Below, piece by piece: positions 8,128 to 18,321 of a stretch of 64,000 nucleotides of DNA. The stretch is taken from NCBI RefSeq assembly GCF_000745475.1, contig NZ_JQJJ01000008.1, forward strand, positions 951,384 to 1,015,383, read 5' to 3'. Origin of the DNA: Allobosea sp. UNC402CLCol. GTDB lineage: Bacteria > Pseudomonadota > Alphaproteobacteria > Rhizobiales > Beijerinckiaceae. The notes under the pieces were generated by a model. That model was not told where the DNA came from. It did no database searches and saw only the letters and a list, made by a program, of their open reading frames with translations. Numbering within the stretch: position 1 is the first letter of the stretch; each line of letters begins with the position of its first letter. The position numbers were made by a program, and so were the translations under genes.

Positions 8128-8381
8128 GCGCCGCCCCGTATACCGGACATTAACCTTGCCGGGGGCTTAACTCGAACCGGAGCATGCGTTTCGTGGGAAA
8201 CCCCGGTTCGGCCCATCTTTCGCCGGATTCGCGCGCGAAAGACAGGGTACGGCATTTCCCCGGATCGTGAAAAGGGCGGCGGCGTGGGTCTTCCGCGACG
8301 CGAACGGCGGGGTTTGGATCAGGACCGTGAGCCTCTAGGCCAAGCTTCTGGTCGCACCGCCTGGGTTGGAAGGATGACAGG

Positions 8382-9092
<711 letters not shown>

Positions 9093-9103
9093 GGGGCTGA
9101 ACG

Positions 9104-9553
9104 ATGGGAATGTCCGCAGCCGGAGCGCAACAGGGCGGGGGCCGTCGGGGCCGCCGCTCGCGCCGCCACCGCGCCATCGCCGAGATCAACATGACGCCGT
9201 TCATCGACGTCATGCTGGTGTTGCTCATCATCTTCATGGTCGCGGCACCGCTGATTGCCACCGGCGTGCCGCTCGACCTGCCGCAGACCGGGGCGAAGCC
9301 GATCAATGTCGACCAGAAGCCGGTCACGATCGCCATCGACGGCAAGGGCCAGATCTTCCTGCAGGACGAGGCGACGCTCGAGCCCGACCTCGTCACCAAA
9401 TTGCAGGGCCTCGCCAAGCAGGGTTTCGACGAGCGCATCTATGTGCGCGCCGACAAGCTGGTCGATTACGGCCGCGTCGCTTCGGTCATGTCGACCATCA
9501 CCGCCGCCGGCTTCAAGCGGGTCGCTCTGGTGACGGAACCGGCGAACCGCTGA
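9104..9553 (+). CDS. tolR: Tol-Pal system protein TolR
   Basis: TolR couples the TolQ channel to peptidoglycan through a periplasmic domain. The 149-residue protein has a basic N-terminal cytoplasmic tail (RRGRRSRRHR), the conserved INMTPFIDVMLVLLIIFMV helix with the proton-carrying Asp at D35, and a periplasmic ExbD-like domain ending VALVTEPANR. It follows tolQ by 11 bases. The start ATG at 9104 gives a slightly longer basic tail than in enterics, which is usual in this group. Confidence 0.96.
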   Translation: MGMSAAGAQQGGGRRGRRSRRHRAIAEINMTPFIDVMLVLLIIFMVAAPLIATGVPLDLPQTGAKPINVDQKPVTIAIDGKGQIFLQDEATLEPDLVTKLQGLAKQGFDERIYVRADKLVDYGRVASVMSTITAAGFKRVALVTEPANR

Positions 9554-9581
9554 GGACGATGGAAGTAAGGGTACTCAGGGC

Positions 9582-10787
9582 GTGAAGCTTTCGACCTCCG
9601 AACCTGGCATGCTGGTGTCGGCGCTTGGCCACACGACGGCGCTCGTCGTCGGGCTGCTGGCGTTCTCGTCGCCTGCGCCGCTGCCGGAGCATCAGGAGGC
9701 GATCGCCGTCGAGCTCGTCGATCCCAACGCGCTGAACCAGATCACCCGCGGCGAGCGCAACGCGCAGAAGGTCGAGGAAAAGCCGACCCCGCGCGCCGAG
9801 CGCCAGTCCGACGTGGTCGAGCGCAAGGAGGCCGGCGAGGCCAAGGCCGACAACCCCGCCCCGCCCACGCGCCCGCCCGAGCTGAAGACGGCCGACGAGA
9901 ATGCCGCCGCGCCGCTGCCGCCGGCCCGCCCGGTCGAGCAGCCCAAGCCCGAGGCGAAGCCGCCCGAGCCCGTCAAGCCGCCGCAGAAATCGGAGGCCGC
10001 CGCCGCGCAGGAGGCCGAGCAGAAGCGCCAGGAGCTGGCCAAGCTCGCCGAAGACGCCGAAATCGCCTCCAAGGCCAAGCAGGCCGAGGAACAGGCCAAG
10101 GCCGCCGCCAAGGCGAAGGCCGAGGCTGACGCCCAGCAGGCGAAAGCCAAGGCAGACGCGAAGGCCAAGGCCGACGCGCTCGCCAAGGCCGAAGCCGACA
10201 AGGCCGCCAAGGAACAGGCCGAGGCCGCCGCGAAGGCCAAGGCGGAGGCGGCCGCGAAGGCCAAGCTCGCCGCCGAGGCGAAGGCCAAGCAGGAGGCCGA
10301 GGCCAAGGCGAAGAAAGAGGCGCAGATCGCCAAGAACTTCAACGCCACCGACATCGAGCGGCTGCTGCAGTCGAAGGAAAAGGCGCAGTCCACCGGCTCC
10401 TCGGCGCCGCAGGTCAATCGCACCGCCTCGCTCGGCACCCAGACCGGCTCCTCGCAGAAGCTCAGCCCCTCGCTCAAGGCGCAGCTCATCGGCATCATCC
10501 AGGATCAGCTGCTGAAGTGCTGGAACGTGCCGATCGCGCTTGCCAACGCGCATGGCAACGCCAGTGTCGTGCCGACGGTGCGCATGAAACTGAACACCGA
10601 CGGCTCGCTCGCCGCCGAGCCCGGCGTAATCAACCGGTCTGCCGATCCGCTCTTCCAGGTCGCGGCCAGCTCGGCATTGACCGCGACCCGCCGCTGCGCG
10701 CCTTTGCGCATTCCGGCTCAATTTGCCGCCTATTATGACGACTGGCGTGACGTCGTCGTCAATTTCGACGCAAGGGACGTACTGTGA
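9582..10787 (+). CDS. tolA: Tol-Pal system protein TolA
   Basis: TolA spans the periplasm and links the TolQR motor to Pal and TolB. The 401-residue product has an N-terminal membrane anchor (about 11-28), a Pro-rich segment (about 85-135), a long Ala/Lys/Glu coiled helix (about 140-270) and a C-terminal globular domain (about 295-401) with a single strand set KCWNVP...[14 protein letters not shown]. The start is a GTG at 9582. The long antisense frame across the helix is a composition artefact of the repeated Ala-Lys-Ala-Glu codons. Confidence 0.94.
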   Translation: MKLSTSEPGMLVSALGHTTALVVGLLAFSSPAPLPEHQEAIAVELVDPNALNQITRGERNAQKVEEKPTPRAERQSDVVERKEAGEAKADNPAPPTRPPELKTADENAAAPLPPARPVEQPKPEAKPPEPVKPPQKSEAAAAQEAEQKRQELAKLAEDAEIASKAKQAEEQAKAAAKAKAEADAQQAKAKADAKAKADALAKAEADKAAKEQAEAAAKAKAEAAAKAKLAAEAKAKQEAEAKAKKEAQIAKNFNATDIERLLQSKEKAQSTGSSAPQVNRTASLGTQTGSSQKLSPSLKAQLIGIIQDQLLKCWNVPIALANAHGNASVVPTVRMKLNTDGSLAAEPGVINRSADPLFQVAASSALTATRRCAPLRIPAQFAAYYDDWRDVVVNFDARDVL

Positions 10788-12130
10788 CCCTGATCGACCG
10801 CACTCCCCTCCCCTTCCTCGCTTCGGCCCCGACGCGCCGCGGCCTCCTCGCCATGGCCGGCGCGAGCCTGCTCGTGCCCGCAGCGGCGAGAGCCGAGCTC
10901 GTCATCGACCTGCGCGGCGGCACCTTCCAGCCGATGCCGATCGCGATCGCGGATTTCGCCGGCGAGGGCGGCGTTCTCGTCTCCAGCGTCATCACCAACA
11001 ATCTGAAGCGCTGCGGCTATTTCCTGCCCGTCGACAAGGGCCGCTTCCCCGAGAAGAACCCGCCCTTCGACGCCGCCCCGCAATTCCAGGCCTGGCAGGC
11101 CGCCGGCGTGCAGGCGCTGGTCACCGGCCGCGTCGCCCGCGAGGCCGGCCGCATCCGCGCCGAATTCCGCCTCTGGGACGTCGGCACGGGCACCCAGACC
11201 GACGGCCAGCAGTATTTCACCGACCCGAGCAACAGCCGCCGCGTCGGTCACATCATCTCGGACGCGATCTTTTCGAAGATCACCGGGCTCGGCGGCTTCT
11301 TCGACACCCGCATCGTCTTCGTCGATGAATCCGGCACCAAGGAGAACCGCCGCAAGCGCCTCGCCATCATGGATCAGGACGGCGCCAATGTGCGCTACCT
11401 GACCAATGGCGACGTCTCGGTCGTGACCCCCCGCTATTCGCCGGTCGGGCAGGATGTGACCTTCATGTCGCAGCGCCATGGCGAGCAGCCGCGCGTGCAG
11501 GTGCTCAACATCGAGACCGGCCAGCGCCAGATCGTCGGCAACTTCCCCGACATGACCTCGAGCCCGCGCTTCGCGCCGAACGGCCAGCGCATCGCGCTCT
11601 CGCTGCAGCAGGGCGGCAACGCCAATCTCTACGCCATCGACATCGCCTCGCGCTCGACGACGCGGCTGACCTCGACGGCGGCGATCGACACCTCGCCCTC
11701 CTATGCGCCCGACGGCTCCAAGATCGTCTTCGAGAGCGACCGCGGCGGCTCGCAGCAGCTCTATGTGATGCCGGCCGGCGGCGGCGAGGGCCAGCGCATC
11801 TCCTTCGGCCAGGGCCGCTATTCGCAGCCCACCTGGTCGCCGCGCGGCGACCTCATCGCCTTCACCCGGCAGAGCCCGAACGGCTTCGCCATCGGCGTGA
11901 TGCGGCCCGACGGCTCGGGCGAGCGCATCCTGACGGAAGGCTTCCACAACGAGGCGCCGAACTGGGCACCGAACGGCCAGTACCTGATGTTCTTCCGCGA
12001 CCCCGGCGGCGAGACCGGCGGCAAGCTCTACATGGTCGACATCACCGGCCGCGTCGAAGTGCCGGTACCGACTCCGGCCTATGCCTCCGACCCGACCTGG
12101 TCGCCGCTGCTGAGCGGCCCGGCTCGCTGA
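10784..12130 (+). CDS. tolB: Tol-Pal system beta-propeller protein TolB
   Basis: TolB is the periplasmic propeller that binds Pal and TolA. The 448-residue protein has an export signal (about 1-38), an N-terminal alpha/beta domain (about 39-165) and a six-bladed propeller with the repeated TolB signatures ([53 protein letters not shown]). It starts at a GTG overlapping the tolA stop. The signal contains [10 protein letters not shown] ahead of the hydrophobic core and an AARA cleavage site, which resembles a twin-arginine signal rather than a plain Sec signal. Confidence 0.96.
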   Translation: MTLIDRTPLPFLASAPTRRGLLAMAGASLLVPAAARAELVIDLRGGTFQPMPIAIADFAGEGGVLVSSVITNNLKRCGYFLPVDKGRFPEKNPPFDAAPQFQAWQAAGVQALVTGRVAREAGRIRAEFRLWDVGTGTQTDGQQYFTDPSNSRRVGHIISDAIFSKITGLGGFFDTRIVFVDESGTKENRRKRLAIMDQDGANVRYLTNGDVSVVTPRYSPVGQDVTFMSQRHGEQPRVQVLNIETGQRQIVGNFPDMTSSPRFAPNGQRIALSLQQGGNANLYAIDIASRSTTRLTSTAAIDTSPSYAPDGSKIVFESDRGGSQQLYVMPAGGGEGQRISFGQGRYSQPTWSPRGDLIAFTRQSPNGFAIGVMRPDGSGERILTEGFHNEAPNWAPNGQYLMFFRDPGGETGGKLYMVDITGRVEVPVPTPAYASDPTWSPLLSGPAR

Positions 12131-12155
12131 GACGAGCATCGGCGAGGACGAACGC

Positions 12156-12184
12156 GCCGCCCGGCCTGCGCCGGGCGGCTTTTG
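12156..12184 (+). terminator. Rho-independent terminator after tolB
   Basis: A perfect 10-bp stem, GCCGCCCGGC/GCCGGGCGGC with a four-base loop, is followed by TTTT. It ends the tolQRAB transcript before the reversed aldolase gene, which means pal must be transcribed from its own promoter. Confidence 0.9.
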
Positions 12185-12203
12185 CTTGTGTGGAGTCGGT
12201 CGC

Positions 12204-13004
12204 TCAGTCGCGGTAGATCGGCTCCTCGGCATCGAGCTGCCGGCGGATCGAGGCCAGGTGCAGGCGCGCCGATTCCGGATCGCCCTCGCGCATCTGGCGA
12301 TAGGCGGCCTCGGCGATCTCGGGCTTGACCGGCAGAACCTCGCGCCCCGTCGAGAGCGCCAGCGCCTGCACCTCGCAGGCGCGCTCCAGATAATAGAGAT
12401 CGTCCCAGGCTTCGGCGATCGTCGGTCCGAGCACCATGACGCCGTGATGCTTCATGAAGACGATATCGGCATCGCCAACTGCGGCGGCGATGCGATCGCC
12501 CTCGCTCTCGTCGAGGGCAAGGCCGTTATAATCCCGGTCGACCGCCGTGCGGCCGTAGAACTTGAGCGCCGTCTGACCGGCGAAGATCAGCGGCTCACCC
12601 TCCGTCATCGAGAGTGCCGTCGCATAGGGCATATGGGTGTGGAAGGCGACCTTGGCGCGCGGGAGGTTCTTGTGGATCCGGGCATGGATGTAGAAGGCGG
12701 TCGCCTCCGGCTGGCCCTCGCCCGAGACGACGTTGCCGTGGAAGTCGCAGATCAGCAGCTTCGAGGCGGTCAGCTCCCGAAAGGCCCAGCCATAGGGGTT
12801 GACGATAAACAGGTCGTCATAGCCCGGCACCAGCGCCGAGAAATGGTTGCAGATGCCCTCCTCGAAGCCATAGCGCGCCGCCATCCGGAACGTCGCGGCG
12901 AGATCCCGGCGGGCCTCCCACACCACCTCCGAGTCGAGATCGGGTTGGTTGGGGCCCCGCGCAGGCGCCGTGCTCGAAACGCCGGGCTTGAGGGAATGGG
13001 CCAT
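12204..13004 (-). CDS. Class II aldolase/adducin family protein
   Basis: This 266-residue protein has the class II aldolase/adducin fold, with the zinc ligands visible in AFHTHMPYATALS and KHHGVMVLGPTIAEAWDDLYYLE, and the N-terminal NHFSALVPG substrate loop. Members cleave or epimerise phosphosugars, or have lost catalysis; the substrate here is unknown. The ATG at 13004 has a GGAG site seven bases upstream. The longer in-frame extension to 13277 overlaps the pal promoter region and was rejected. The gene lies reversed between tolB and pal, breaking an arrangement that is normally contiguous. Confidence 0.9.
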   Translation of the reverse strand: MAHSLKPGVSSTAPARGPNQPDLDSEVVWEARRDLAATFRMAARYGFEEGICNHFSALVPGYDDLFIVNPYGWAFRELTASKLLICDFHGNVVSGEGQPEATAFYIHARIHKNLPRAKVAFHTHMPYATALSMTEGEPLIFAGQTALKFYGRTAVDRDYNGLALDESEGDRIAAAVGDADIVFMKHHGVMVLGPTIAEAWDDLYYLERACEVQALALSTGREVLPVKPEIAEAAYRQMREGDPESARLHLASIRRQLDAEEPIYRD

Positions 13005-13370
13005 CGCAATCTCCAGTCGAGCGAAAACGGAAAACGAAGCAAGCATCGGGCCGGCGTCTCGCCCGACGATATCGCCATCCGGAGGAAAAATGCGCTGCAA
13101 TCGGTGCCCCGATTTGCAAACTCGTTTCACAAGCCCCGCGTCTTGAGGCTGGGATCTCAGCCCATGCCCGCACGGGAAAGCTGTGTCTCCCGTGTTACAG
13201 CCAAGCCCGCAAATGGCCCTTCGCCACATTTGGTTAACCATACGCCGCAATGCCGCCACTTCGCCTTGATCTGGCAAGGTCTCGTTTAGGTTGACGCTTC
13301 ATTGATGGCAGCGAGGCAACGCTGTCCTGAAGCGCGCCGCCATATGATTTCGATCGCCCGGAGTTCAGCC
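13005..13370. promoter_or_regulatory. Divergent aldolase/pal intergenic region
   Basis: This 366-base gap carries the divergent promoters for the aldolase gene (reverse) and pal (forward). A TTAACCAT sequence, which matches a CtrA half-site motif, lies at 13234-13241, about 130 bases before pal. A TTGACG lies at 13290-13295 but no matching -10 is convincing. I see no gene in it. Confidence 0.45.
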
Positions 13371-13889
13371 ATGTTGACCACCCTCCTCGCCGGCGGCCGC
13401 ACCGTCCGCTTCGCCGCCGCCCTCGCAGCCACGCTCGCACTCGGCGCCTGTGCGAACAACAACCAGAACGCGGATGCGTCGGGCTTCGGCGCCGGCGGCG
13501 CCGCGACGCCCGGCAGCGCGCAGGACTTCGTCGTCAATGTCGGCGACCGCGTCTTCTTCGAGACCGACTCCACCGACCTGACCTCGACCGCGACCGCGAC
13601 CCTCGACAAGCAGGCTTCCTGGCTGCAGCGTTATCCGCGCTACAGCTTCGTCGTCGAGGGTCACGCCGACGAGCGCGGCACCCGCGAATACAACTACTCG
13701 CTCGGCGCCCGCCGTGCCCAGACCGTGCGCGACTACCTCGCCTCGCGCGGCATCCAGGCCAACCGCATCCGCACCATCTCCTACGGCAAGGAGCACCCGG
13801 TCGCGGTCTGCAACGACATCTCCTGCTGGTCGCAGAACCGCCGCGCCGTGACGGTCCTGGACGGCGCCGGCGGCGCCCCGGGCGTCTGA
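13371..13889 (+). CDS. pal: Peptidoglycan-associated lipoprotein Pal
   Basis: Pal anchors the outer membrane to peptidoglycan and binds TolB. From the ATG at 13371 (172 residues, GGAG seven bases upstream) the protein has a lipoprotein signal ending LALGAC with the lipidated Cys at C27. A short flexible linker and an OmpA-type domain (about 55-165) follow, with VVEGHADERGTREYNYSLGARRAQTVRDYL, including the Asp and Arg that grip meso-diaminopimelate. Longer starts at 13302 and 13344 exist but would put extra residues before the lipoprotein signal. No cpoB follows it here. Confidence 0.95.
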   Translation: MLTTLLAGGRTVRFAAALAATLALGACANNNQNADASGFGAGGAATPGSAQDFVVNVGDRVFFETDSTDLTSTATATLDKQASWLQRYPRYSFVVEGHADERGTREYNYSLGARRAQTVRDYLASRGIQANRIRTISYGKEHPVAVCNDISCWSQNRRAVTVLDGAGGAPGV

Positions 13890-13914
13890 GCGCCGCGACC
13901 CTCTGAAAACACGA

Positions 13915-13944
13915 AGCCCCGGACGGCAACGTCCGGGGCTTTTG
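13915..13944 (+). terminator. Rho-independent terminator after pal
   Basis: A perfect 10-bp stem AGCCCCGGAC/GTCCGGGGCT with a GGCAAC loop is followed by TTTT, 26 bases after the pal stop. Confidence 0.9.
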
Positions 13945-13963
13945 CAAAGGATACGCTCTGGCC

Positions 13964-14008
13964 GTCATTCTCGGGCGGAGCGAAGCGCAGACCCGAGAAT
14001 CTCGGGCA
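13964..14008. repeat. Short dispersed inverted repeat between pal and zapA
   Basis: The stretch contains GTCATTCTCGGGC and the near-inverse CCCGAGAAT, followed by a second CTCGGGC, separated by GGAGCGAAGCGCAGA. It resembles the extragenic palindromic repeats of rhizobial genomes and lies in the convergent gap between pal and zapA. A nearby GCTCGGGTCGAGCCCGAGC palindrome follows at about 14037-14055. Confidence 0.5.
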
Positions 14009-14075
14009 GAAACAGGCGCCCCTCCTTCATGAGATGCTCGGGTCGAGCCCGAGCGTGACGCCCTCGATCAGCGTC

Positions 14076-14444
14076 TCACCCCACCGGCGTCGGGATCAGG
14101 CTCCGTGCCACGCCCTCGATCCGTTCGGCAGCGCCGACAAGGGCTTCCGCGGCCCGGTCCTCGACCTCGCTGAGTCGCTGGTCGGCCGCGCCGGCATCGC
14201 CCTGCGTCGCCGCCAGATCGGATTCCAGCTTGGCGAGCCGCTGTCTCAGCTCGGACATCTCGTCGGCGACCATCAGCGCCGCCATGACATGCAGGCGCAT
14301 GTCTCCGATCTCGCCGAAGGCCTCCCGCATCTCGCCGATCTTGCCGTCATAGAAGCGCGCGAGCTCTTCCAGATGCGCTTCCTCGCCTTCCCCGCAGGCC
14401 ATCCGATAGGCCTTGCCGGCGATCGTGACGTTGACTTGCGGCAT
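14076..14444 (-). CDS. zapA: Cell division protein ZapA
   Basis: ZapA bundles FtsZ filaments at the division ring. The 122-residue protein has the family N-terminal beta unit (MPQVNVTIAGKAYRMACGEGEE) and the following helices with LARFYDGKIGEMREAFGEIGDMRLHVMAALMVADE, then a C-terminal coiled coil (about 60-110). A GGAAGGAGAGG ribosome site precedes the start. It lies 36 bases downstream of the DUF4164 gene on the same strand, the common alphaproteobacterial order upstream of transketolase. Confidence 0.93.
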   Translation of the reverse strand: MPQVNVTIAGKAYRMACGEGEEAHLEELARFYDGKIGEMREAFGEIGDMRLHVMAALMVADEMSELRQRLAKLESDLAATQGDAGAADQRLSEVEDRAAEALVGAAERIEGVARSLIPTPVG

Positions 14445-14480
14445 CGCCTCTCCTTCCCGTGACCTCCCATGCGGGACAGA

Positions 14481-14798
14481 TCACTCCGTCTCCTCGGCCT
14501 CGACCTCCGCCGGCTGCTGGGCCTGCACCCGCTCGATAACCGCGCCGATCACGTTCATCGCCCGCATCAGGCGCTGGTCGACGTCACCAGCCGCCGCCTC
14601 GACATGGCCGAGCCGGGCCATCGTCCCGTCGAGCTCGGCCGCCAGCCGCGCCCGGTCGTCCTGCATCAGCGCCAGCTCGGTCTCGAGATTGGCCCGGCCG
14701 CGCTCGGCCTCGACCCGTCGCCGTGCCGCCGCTTCCAACTGCCCCAGCGCCGCATCGAGGCGCGCCAGCGCATTGTCCAGCATCAGGCTCGCCACCAT
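14481..14798 (-). CDS. DUF4164 coiled-coil protein
   Basis: This 105-residue, almost entirely helical protein matches DUF4164, usually encoded just before zapA and divergent from tkt. It reads as one long coiled coil (MVASLMLDNALARLDAALG onward, with heptad leucines and alanines) and has an acidic tail (AEVEAEETE). A role with ZapA in division is suggested by context only. The ATG at 14798 has AAGGAG at ideal spacing, so I prefer it to the frame's earlier start at 14828. Confidence 0.85.
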   Translation of the reverse strand: MVASLMLDNALARLDAALGQLEAAARRRVEAERGRANLETELALMQDDRARLAAELDGTMARLGHVEAAAGDVDQRLMRAMNVIGAVIERVQAQQPAEVEAEETE

Positions 14799-15125
14799 CG
14801 CTCTCCTTTCAGATCGAAGCCGGCTCACGCGATTCGTGCCTGAATTTACAGCAGAAGCGTGGGAAACGTGAATCCCGGCCGCAGGAAACCTGCGATTGCC
14901 AAGGGCTTGTCCACATGCGCTGAGGCAAAGCTTGCGGAAACGACCCTGCGCCGCGCCTTCCGAGGCACGAAACCGCCCGCCGCGAATTGACTCAAGGCGA
15001 GCGCCGGGCCTAATCCAGCCGTCCTTTCGAAGTCATCTGCGCTTGCCTTTGTCGGACCGTCCTGCCCGCCTCGCGCGGGGTCGGGCCGGACCGCCCCGCC
15101 CGCCAGACGGAGCCACGAGATCACC
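14799..15125. promoter_or_regulatory. DUF4164/tkt divergent promoter region
   Basis: This 327-base gap separates the divergent DUF4164 and tkt genes. A possible forward promoter for tkt is TTGACT at 14987-14992 with CCTAAT at 15009-15014 (16-base spacing), leaving a leader of about 105 bases. Nothing else in the gap looks like a gene, riboswitch or RNA. Confidence 0.4.
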
Positions 15126-17123
15126 ATGACCACCATCGACCGCGCCCAGCACGACAAGCTCGCCAATGCCATCCGCGGCTTGGCGATGGACGGCGTCGAG
15201 AAGGCCAAGTCCGGCCATCCCGGCCTGCCGATGGGCGCCGCCGACGTCGCGACGGTGCTGTTCACCCGCGTGATGAAATACGACGCCGCCGATCCGCGCT
15301 GGCCGGACCGCGATCGCTTCGTGCTTTCCGCCGGCCACGGCTCGATGCTGCTGTACGCCCTGCTCTATCTCACCGGCACGCCCGGCATGGAGCTCGCCGA
15401 CCTCGAGAAGTTCCGCCAGCTCGGTTCCAACACTCCCGGCCACCCCGAGAATTTCGAGACCGCCGGCGTCGAGACCACCACCGGCCCGCTCGGCCAGGGC
15501 CTCGCCACCGCCGTCGGCATGGCGATGGCCGAGCGCATGCTCGCCGCCGAATTTGGCAAGAAAGTCGTCGACCACCATACCTATGTGCTGGCGTCCGACG
15601 GCGACCTGATGGAAGGCATCAGCCAGGAGGCGATCGCGCTCGCCGGCCATCAGAAGCTCAACAAGCTGATCGTGTTCTGGGACGATAACGGCATCTCGAT
15701 CGACGGCCCGCTGACCATCACCGACAATGTCGACCAGGTCGCGCGCTTCAAGGCCTGCGGCTGGCGCTCCGAGCGCGTCGACGGCCATGATCCCGACGCG
15801 ATCGAGGCCGCGATCCGCCGCGCCCAGAAGTCGAACAAGCCGACCATGATCGCCTGCAAGACCGTGATCGGCTTCGGCGCGCCGAAGAAGGCCGGCACCT
15901 CCAAGGCTCATGGCGAGCCGCTCGGCGCCGAGGAGCTTGCCGCCGCCAAGAAGGCGCTCGGCATCACCGGCGGCCCCTTCGAGGTCCCGGCCGATGTGCT
16001 GAAGGCCTGGCGCGCCGCCGGCGCGGCCGGCGCGAATGCCCACGCCAGCTGGAGGAGCCGTTTCGGCCTGCTCTCCGAGCGCAAGCGCGGCGAGTTCGAG
16101 CGCCGTCTGGCGCATATCGTGCCGGCCAAGCTCGACAAGGCGATCCTCGCCCATAAGAAGGCGCTGATCGCCGCGCCGCAGGCTGTGGCCACCCGCAAGG
16201 CCTCGGAGCTCGCGCTCGAAGCCATCATCCCGGTGATGCCGGAGCTGGTGATGGGCTCGGCCGACCTGACGCCGTCGAACAACACCCGCACCAAGGCGGC
16301 GGAGGACTTCACCCCGAAGACCCCGAAGGGCCGCTATGTCCGCTACGGCATCCGCGAGCACGGCATGGCCGCGGCGATGAACGGCATCACCCTGCATGGC
16401 GGCTTCCGCACCGCTGGCGGCACCTTCCTGGTCTTTGCCGACTATGCCCGCCCGTCGATGCGGCTTGCCGCGCTGATGGGTGTTCCGGTGATCTACGTCA
16501 TGACGCATGACTCTATCGGGCTCGGCGAGGACGGCCCGACCCACCAGCCGGTCGAGCAGATCGCCTCGTTGCGCTCCATGCCGAACATGCGCGTCTTCCG
16601 CCCGGCCGATACGATCGAAACGGCGGAGGCCTGGCAGATCGCGCTGGAGCGCACGGATGGCCCGACGGTTCTGGCCCTCACGCGCCAGAACCTGCCGCAG
16701 CTGCGCACCGACGCCTCGGCGAAGAACCGCTCCGCGGCTGGCGCCTATGAATTGCTGGCGGCCGAGGGCGGCAAGGCCCAGGTCTCGCTCTTCGCCTCCG
16801 GCTCCGAGGTCGAGCTGGCGGTGAACGCCCGCAAGCTGCTGGCCGAGAAGGGCGTGCGTGCGCGCGTCGTCTCGGTGCCCTCGCTCGAGCTCCTGCTGGC
16901 GCAGGACGAGGCGACGCAGGCTGCGATCATCGGCTCCGCCCCGATCAAGGTCGCGGTCGAGGCCGGCGTCCGCTTCGGCTGGGATGCGGTGATCGGGCAT
17001 GACGGCGGCTTCGTCGGCATGCACTCCTTCGGGGCGAGCGGCCCCTACAAGGACGTCTACAAGCATTTCGGCATCACGGCGGAAGCCGTCGCCGATGCAG
17101 CGATGAAGAAGCATAACGGCTGA
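15126..17123 (+). CDS. tkt: Transketolase
   Basis: Transketolase is the thiamine-diphosphate enzyme that moves two-carbon units between sugar phosphates in the pentose phosphate and Calvin pathways. The 665-residue length is standard. The cofactor motif runs from SDGD at 157-160 to the DDNG asparagine at N188, the N-terminal substrate histidines are at H31 and H71, and the pyrimidine domain carries [14 protein letters not shown]. It leads tkt-gap-(hypothetical)-pgk-fba, a lower-glycolysis and sugar-rearrangement cluster typical of Hyphomicrobiales. Confidence 0.97.
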   Translation: MTTIDRAQHDKLANAIRGLAMDGVEKAKSGHPGLPMGAADVATVLFTRVMKYDAADPRWPDRDRFVLSAGHGSMLLYALLYLTGTPGMELADLEKFRQLGSNTPGHPENFETAGVETTTGPLGQGLATAVGMAMAERMLAAEFGKKVVDHHTYVLASDGDLMEGISQEAIALAGHQKLNKLIVFWDDNGISIDGPLTITDNVDQVARFKACGWRSERVDGHDPDAIEAAIRRAQKSNKPTMIACKTVIGFGAPKKAGTSKAHGEPLGAEELAAAKKALGITGGPFEVPADVLKAWRAAGAAGANAHASWRSRFGLLSERKRGEFERRLAHIVPAKLDKAILAHKKALIAAPQAVATRKASELALEAIIPVMPELVMGSADLTPSNNTRTKAAEDFTPKTPKGRYVRYGIREHGMAAAMNGITLHGGFRTAGGTFLVFADYARPSMRLAALMGVPVIYVMTHDSIGLGEDGPTHQPVEQIASLRSMPNMRVFRPADTIETAEAWQIALERTDGPTVLALTRQNLPQLRTDASAKNRSAAGAYELLAAEGGKAQVSLFASGSEVELAVNARKLLAEKGVRARVVSVPSLELLLAQDEATQAAIIGSAPIKVAVEAGVRFGWDAVIGHDGGFVGMHSFGASGPYKDVYKHFGITAEAVADAAMKKHNG

Positions 17124-17242
17124 TTTTCAGGCCACCGGGCTGAGTTTCCCGAGACAAGTCTTGCATTCGGCCATGCTTTGGCCGAATTGCCCGCGTGGAT
17201 AGCGACGGCTCACGCCGGACGCTCGGCGAAGGAGAGGAAGAC

Positions 17243-18253
17243 ATGACGGTGAAGGTAGCGATCAACGGCTTCGGCCGCATCGGGCGCAACGTTCTGCGCG
17301 CGATCATCGAGTCGAAGCGCAAGGACATCGAGGTCGTGGCGATCAACGATCTCGGCCCGGTCGAGACCAACGCCCATCTCTTCCGCTTCGACTCCGTCCA
17401 TGGCCGCTTCCCCGGCACGGTGACCGTCTCCGGCGACACGATCGATGTCGGCCGCGGCCCGATCAAGGTCACCGCCATCCGCGACCCGAAGGAGCTGCCG
17501 CACAAGGCGCTCGGCGTCGACATCGCGCTGGAATGCACCGGCCTCTTCACCACCAAGGAGAAGGCCGCCGCCCATCTCGCCGCCGGCGCCAAGCGCGTCC
17601 TGGTCTCGGCTCCCTGCGACGGCGCCGACCTGACCGTCGTCTTCGGCGTCAACCAGCACGAGCTGACCAAGGACCACCTGATCGTCTCGAACGCCTCCTG
17701 CACGACGAACTGCCTCGCGCCGGTCGTGCGCGTGCTCCATGACGCCGTCGGCATCGACAAGGGCTTCATGACCACGATCCACGCCTATACCGGCGACCAG
17801 CCGACGCTGGACACGATGCACAAGGATCTCTACCGCGCCCGCGCCGCCGCGATGTCGATGATCCCGACATCGACCGGTGCCGCCAAGGCGATCGGCCTCG
17901 TCATCCCCGAGCTCAAGGGCCGTCTCGACGGCACCTCGATCCGCGTTCCCACCCCGAACGTCTCGGTCGTCGACTTCAAGTTCATCTCGAAGCGCAAGAC
18001 CACGGTCGAGAAGGTCAACGAGGCCATCATCAAGGCCTCGAAGCGCGGCCCGCTGAAGGGTATTCTCGGCGTCACCGACCAGCCGAACGTCTCGATCGAC
18101 TTCAACCACGATCCGCATTCCTCGACCTTCGCCCTCGACCAGACCAAGGTCATGGACGACAAGTTCGTGCGCGTGCTGTCCTGGTACGACAACGAATGGG
18201 GCTTCTCGAACCGCATGAGCGACACCGCCGTCGCCATGGGCGCGCTGCTCTGA
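17243..18253 (+). CDS. gap: Glyceraldehyde-3-phosphate dehydrogenase, type I
   Basis: The enzyme oxidises glyceraldehyde 3-phosphate to 1,3-bisphosphoglycerate with NAD(P). The 336-residue protein has the nucleotide-binding [10 protein letters not shown] at 8-16, D36 in INDLG (favouring NAD), the catalytic cysteine C153 in [13 protein letters not shown], and the active-site histidine in TIHAYTGDQ. The start at 17243 follows a GGAGAGGAAG site. An in-frame upstream start at 17195 would add 16 residues absent from the family. Confidence 0.96.
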   Translation: MTVKVAINGFGRIGRNVLRAIIESKRKDIEVVAINDLGPVETNAHLFRFDSVHGRFPGTVTVSGDTIDVGRGPIKVTAIRDPKELPHKALGVDIALECTGLFTTKEKAAAHLAAGAKRVLVSAPCDGADLTVVFGVNQHELTKDHLIVSNASCTTNCLAPVVRVLHDAVGIDKGFMTTIHAYTGDQPTLDTMHKDLYRARAAAMSMIPTSTGAAKAIGLVIPELKGRLDGTSIRVPTPNVSVVDFKFISKRKTTVEKVNEAIIKASKRGPLKGILGVTDQPNVSIDFNHDPHSSTFALDQTKVMDDKFVRVLSWYDNEWGFSNRMSDTAVAMGALL

Positions 18254-18266
18254 TCGACCTCTGAAA

Positions 18267-18300
18267 GCGAGGCCGCGTTCCGGCGCGGCCTCGCCCGTTT
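18267..18300 (+). terminator. Weak terminator or attenuator between gap and pgk cluster
   Basis: A perfect 11-bp GC-rich stem (GCGAGGCCGCG/CGCGGCCTCGC, six-base loop) starts 14 bases after the gap stop and is followed only by CCGTTTCC. The weak T run suggests partial termination, which would lower expression of the next two genes relative to gap. Confidence 0.6.
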
Positions 18301-18321
18301 CCTTCAAACTGCGGAGAGCCC

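Noticed and set aside
9513..10721. 402-codon reverse reading frame antisense to tolA
   Set aside because: It is the mirror of Ala/Lys/Glu repeat codons in the TolA coil, with Gly/Leu/Arg low complexity and no family.
13947..14075. 6S RNA gene downstream of zapA
   Set aside because: 6S RNA often follows zapA in alphaproteobacteria, but this short gap is filled by extragenic repeats and has no recognisable 6S stem-bulge layout.
15033..17114. 693-codon reverse frame antisense to transketolase
   Set aside because: High-G+C shadow frame; transketolase motifs on the forward strand are complete.
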